Positions 60,567 through 64,000 of a stretch of DNA of 64,000 bases are shown here, piece after piece. The DNA lies in assembly GCF_000495915.1 (NCBI RefSeq), contig NZ_AOFQ01000032.1, forward strand, positions 62,001 through 126,000, written 5' to 3'. This DNA comes from Stutzerimonas chloritidismutans AW-1. GTDB taxonomy: Bacteria; Pseudomonadota; Gammaproteobacteria; Pseudomonadales; Pseudomonadaceae. The notes beneath the pieces were generated by a model. It made no database searches and was not told where the DNA came from. It saw only the letters and a program-made list of their open reading frames with translations. Position numbers and translations under genes: made by a program. Each line of letters starts with the position of its first letter. The first letter of the stretch is position 1.

Positions 60567-62056
60567 ATCCGTCGTCGCTGAACCCCTCATCGCTGAAGCA
60601 TGCCCTGCGGCCCCTCGCAGCTGCCGTGCTGGCCCTGTCGTTGGGCGCCTGTACCCTGGGGCCGGACTATCAACGTCCGGAGCTGCCCGTGGCTACCGAA
60701 TTCAAACAGGCCGAAGGCTGGAAAGCCGCGGCGCCGGCCGATGTGCTGGAGCGTGGCGAGTGGTGGCGACTTTATGGCGATGCCGAGTTGGATGCCCTGG
60801 TCGCCCGGCTGAATGTCGACAATCAGAACCTGGCCGCGGCCGAGGCGCAGTTCCGTCAGGCCCGGGCACTGGTACGTGGTGCACGCTCGCAGCTGTTCCC
60901 GATCCTTTCCGGCAGCGCCGGCGTGACCCGTTCGGCGCAGGGCAGTGGTAGCTCGGACACCAGCGGCGGCTCGTTCGGCAGTGGCGTCAGCGAAAGCTAC
61001 GAAGCGGGCCTGAGTGCGTCCTGGGAGGCGGATATCTGGGGCCGACTGCGGCGCAATCTGGAAGCGAACCGCGCCAGCATGCAGGCCAGCGCCGCAGACC
61101 TGGCCGCAGTGCGACTGAGCCTGCAAGCCGAGCTGGTGCAGACTTACCTGCAACTGCGGGTGATCGACGAACATCAACGCCTGCTCGATCAGACCGTCGC
61201 GGCCTACGTGCGCTCGCTGCGTCTGACCGAGAACCAGTATCGGGCCGGTATCGTGCCGAAATCCGACGTCGCCCAGGCGCAGACGCAACTCAAGAGCACC
61301 CAGGCCCAAGCCATCGATCTGCGCTGGCAGCGGGCACAGATGGAGCACGCGATCGCCGTGCTCATCGGCGTTGCACCCTCGGAACTGGACATCGCGGTGC
61401 GCGAGGATATCCCGGCGCTGCCAGGCGTGCCGCTGGCTGTGCCGTCGCAGCTGCTGGAGCGCCGCCCCGATATCGCCGCCGCCGAGCGCCAGGTCATGGC
61501 GGCCAATGCCAACATCGGCGTTGCCGAAGCGGCCTGGTACCCGGACCTGACGCTCTCCGCCAGCGGTGGCTACCGCAACAGCAGCTTCAGCGACCTGTTC
61601 AGCGTGCCCAACCGCTTCTGGTCGCTCGGCCCGCAACTGGCGCTGACGCTGCTCGACTTCGGCAGCCGCCGCGCCGAACTGGAGCGTGCCGAAGCCAGTT
61701 ACGACCAGACCGTGGCCACTTACCGGCAGACCGTGCTCGACAGCTTCCGCGAGGTGGAGGATTACCTGGTGCAGTTACGGGTGCTGGAAGAGGAGGCGGT
61801 GGTGCAGCGCGAGGCGCTGGAGGCGGCCCAGGAGTCCCTGCGTCTGATCGAGAACCAGTACCGGGCAGGCACTGTCGATTTCCTCAGCGTTGCCACGGTG
61901 CAGACCACCGCGCTGAACAACGAGCGCACCAACCTGACCCTGCTGGGCGATCGGCTGACCGCCAGTGTGCTGCTGATCGCCGCGCTCGGCGGTGGCTGGG
62001 ATAGCCAGCAGCTGGATCAGCCACCGGCGGTTGCGACTTCGCCGGACGCGCCCTGA
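60563..62056 (+). CDS. opmB: RND efflux outer-membrane lipoprotein (OpmB)
   Basis: The 497-residue outer-membrane factor has a lipoprotein signal ending in lipobox LGAC (lipid-attached Cys near residue 30) and the NodT-type repeats LLERRPDIAAAERQVMAANA and FREVEDYLVQLRVL. It forms the trimeric exit channel for the Mux pump. Its ATG overlaps the muxC stop (ATGA), so translation is coupled to the muxC C-terminal part. A strong hairpin follows. The symbol follows the P. aeruginosa operon. Confidence 0.92.
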   Translation: MNPSSLNPSSLKHALRPLAAAVLALSLGACTLGPDYQRPELPVATEFKQAEGWKAAAPADVLERGEWWRLYGDAELDALVARLNVDNQNLAAAEAQFRQARALVRGARSQLFPILSGSAGVTRSAQGSGSSDTSGGSFGSGVSESYEAGLSASWEADIWGRLRRNLEANRASMQASAADLAAVRLSLQAELVQTYLQLRVIDEHQRLLDQTVAAYVRSLRLTENQYRAGIVPKSDVAQAQTQLKSTQAQAIDLRWQRAQMEHAIAVLIGVAPSELDIAVREDIPALPGVPLAVPSQLLERRPDIAAAERQVMAANANIGVAEAAWYPDLTLSASGGYRNSSFSDLFSVPNRFWSLGPQLALTLLDFGSRRAELERAEASYDQTVATYRQTVLDSFREVEDYLVQLRVLEEEAVVQREALEAAQESLRLIENQYRAGTVDFLSVATVQTTALNNERTNLTLLGDRLTASVLLIAALGGGWDSQQLDQPPAVATSPDAP

Positions 62057-62080
62057 TTCCGGCCGCGAAGCCAGCACCCC

Positions 62081-62114
62081 AAAAAAAGCCCCGCCGGATC
62101 GGCGGGGCTTTTGC
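62081..62114. terminator. Bidirectional intrinsic terminator
   Basis: AAAAGCCCCGCC (62084-62095) pairs with GGCGGGGCTTTT (62101-62112). T runs lie on both strands (7 on the minus side), so it can end both the efflux operon and the convergent dctP gene. Confidence 0.88.
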
Positions 62115-62140
62115 GTCTTATGCGGCGTCGCTTTCGGCGG

Positions 62141-63214
<1,074 letters not shown>

Positions 63215-63238
63215 TTATGCCAAAGATAGGTGACGACT

Positions 63239-63250
63239 GAAAGCGCTTTC
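63239..63250. promoter_or_regulatory. Perfect palindrome upstream of dctP
   Basis: GAAAGCGCTTTC is a perfect 12-base palindrome with central CG, the form of LacI-family operators, about 106 bases before the dctP start and 31 bases beyond the preceding gene's stop. The binder is unknown. Confidence 0.35.
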
Positions 63251-63280
63251 CCCAACCAACCCGGCGGGAGCGGCACCGTG

Positions 63281-64000
63281 TCACATTTCTGCGCGACCTC
63301 CCTCGGACTGCAACTGCTCTGCCGCGGCCGTTCGCGGCGTCTGCTCGGGGACTTCCCAGCCACCGCCAAGGGCCTTGTACAGCGCCACCACCCCGCGATA
63401 GAGCTCCACTTCGGCTTGCGCCTGAGCGTCTTCGGCCGTCAGGCGCTCGCGCTCGGCATCGAGCAGCACGAGGAAATCGGCAGTGCCTTCGCGATAGCGG
63501 ATCTCCGCCTGCTGCGCGGCGGCGCGGCTGGCTGTCGACTGGCGGACCAAAGAAAGCAGGCGCTGCTGGGCGTTGGCGTAGTCGCTGAAGGCGTTCTCTG
63601 ACTCTTCCAGTGCCAGCAATACCTGTTGCTCATAGCTGGCCAGCGCCGCATCGGCGTCGGCTTCGGCACCACGCAGGCGGGCCCGCACGCTGCCCAGGTC
63701 GAATGCTGCCCAGCTGATGCTCGGCGCCACGCCCCAGGCCCGCGCCGCGCTGGAACCGATCTGCGAGCCGCGCCCGGCAACGAAGCCGAGAAAGCCCGAC
63801 AGGCTTACGCGCGGAAACAGATCGGCTGTGGCCACGCCGACATCGGCAGTGGTCGCGGCGAGCTGGCGTTCGGCAGCTCGAATGTCCGGGCGCCGGCGCA
63901 GCAGCTCGCCGGGATCGCCAATCGGTAGCGACTTGGCGATTGCTGGCAGCTCGCGGGGCGAGAGGTCGACGCTGAGCTGATCAGCGCGCTGGCCGAGCAG
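63281..64000 (-). CDS. Outer-membrane efflux protein, NodT/OprM type (5' end outside window)
   Basis: The reading frame is open to the right edge, so only the C-terminal 239 residues are seen. They include PIGDPGELLRRRPDIRAAER and QLAATTADVGVATADLFPRV, then the second repeat VRARLRGAEADADAALASYE and RYREGTADFLVLLDAERERL, all typical of OprM/NodT-type channels. It would be the outer-membrane exit of a second efflux system whose adaptor and pump genes should lie beyond 64000, since transcription comes from that side. It ends in a charged tail. Confidence 0.88.
   Translation of the reverse strand: MLGQRADQLSVDLSPRELPAIAKSLPIGDPGELLRRRPDIRAAERQLAATTADVGVATADLFPRVSLSGFLGFVAGRGSQIGSSAARAWGVAPSISWAAFDLGSVRARLRGAEADADAALASYEQQVLLALEESENAFSDYANAQQRLLSLVRQSTASRAAAQQAEIRYREGTADFLVLLDAERERLTAEDAQAQAEVELYRGVVALYKALGGGWEVPEQTPRTAAAEQLQSEGGRAEM

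Overview
The window is a GC-rich stretch of gammaproteobacterial chromosome. Its gene content fits the Pseudomonas stutzeri (Stutzerimonas) group or a close Pseudomonas relative. The pointers are a periplasmic cytochrome-type cis/trans fatty acid isomerase, an mtlEFGKDY mannitol operon with AraC-type mtlR, a muxABC-opmB type RND efflux operon, uppP, xthA, tamAB and ybiT. I see no rRNA, tRNA, CRISPR array, insertion sequence or prophage. Species assignment is inference from gene content.

Layout. 1-6.3 kb: cti, nfuA (with an IscR-like operator), a receiver/CheC-like plus PAS-GGDEF signalling pair, and a type IB topoisomerase. 6.3-10.1 kb: small hypothetical genes, a DUF421 membrane protein and a chemoreceptor. 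10.4-16.4 kb: uppP, an epoxide hydrolase, the ABC-F protein ybiT and a TonB receptor behind a Zur-like box. 16.4-20.2 kb: a TAXI-type solute receptor, a RidA-family gene and a frameshifted dadA-like gene, read divergently from a LysR gene. 20.2-26.4 kb: zapE, ppiC, then a gluconate-type locus whose first gene fuses a gluconokinase to the small membrane subunit of a TRAP transporter, followed by dctM, dctP and a GntR-like LacI regulator. 26.4-28.7 kb: a LysR gene and an acyl-CoA dehydrogenase. 28.8-38.4 kb: mannitol/polyol uptake and catabolism, all on the minus strand (mtlZ, mtlR, mtlE-F-G-K-D, xylulokinase). 38.5-47.3 kb: a PstS-OmpA fusion, xthA, a GNAT enzyme and tamA-tamB. 47.3-52.8 kb: an alanine/sodium symporter, tpx, a SAF-domain dehydrogenase-like protein and a MurJ-like flippase. 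53.1-62.1 kb: the muxABC-opmB operon, with muxC broken at a run of 14 G. 62.1-64 kb: a DctP receptor without membrane partners and the 3' part of another outer-membrane efflux gene that leaves the window.

The most unusual item is the gluconokinase-DctQ fusion. It would place the sugar-acid kinase on the cytoplasmic face of the importer that brings the substrate in. Two LacI/GntR-type operators accompany it: one before the gene and one inside the codons of the linker. The next most interesting is the poly-G tract in muxC. It shifts the frame, yet ends in an ATGA stop/restart, so it could be a phase-variable switch, a split transporter or a sequencing error. The frameshift in dadA also lies in a short GC-rich run, so sequence quality should be checked for both.
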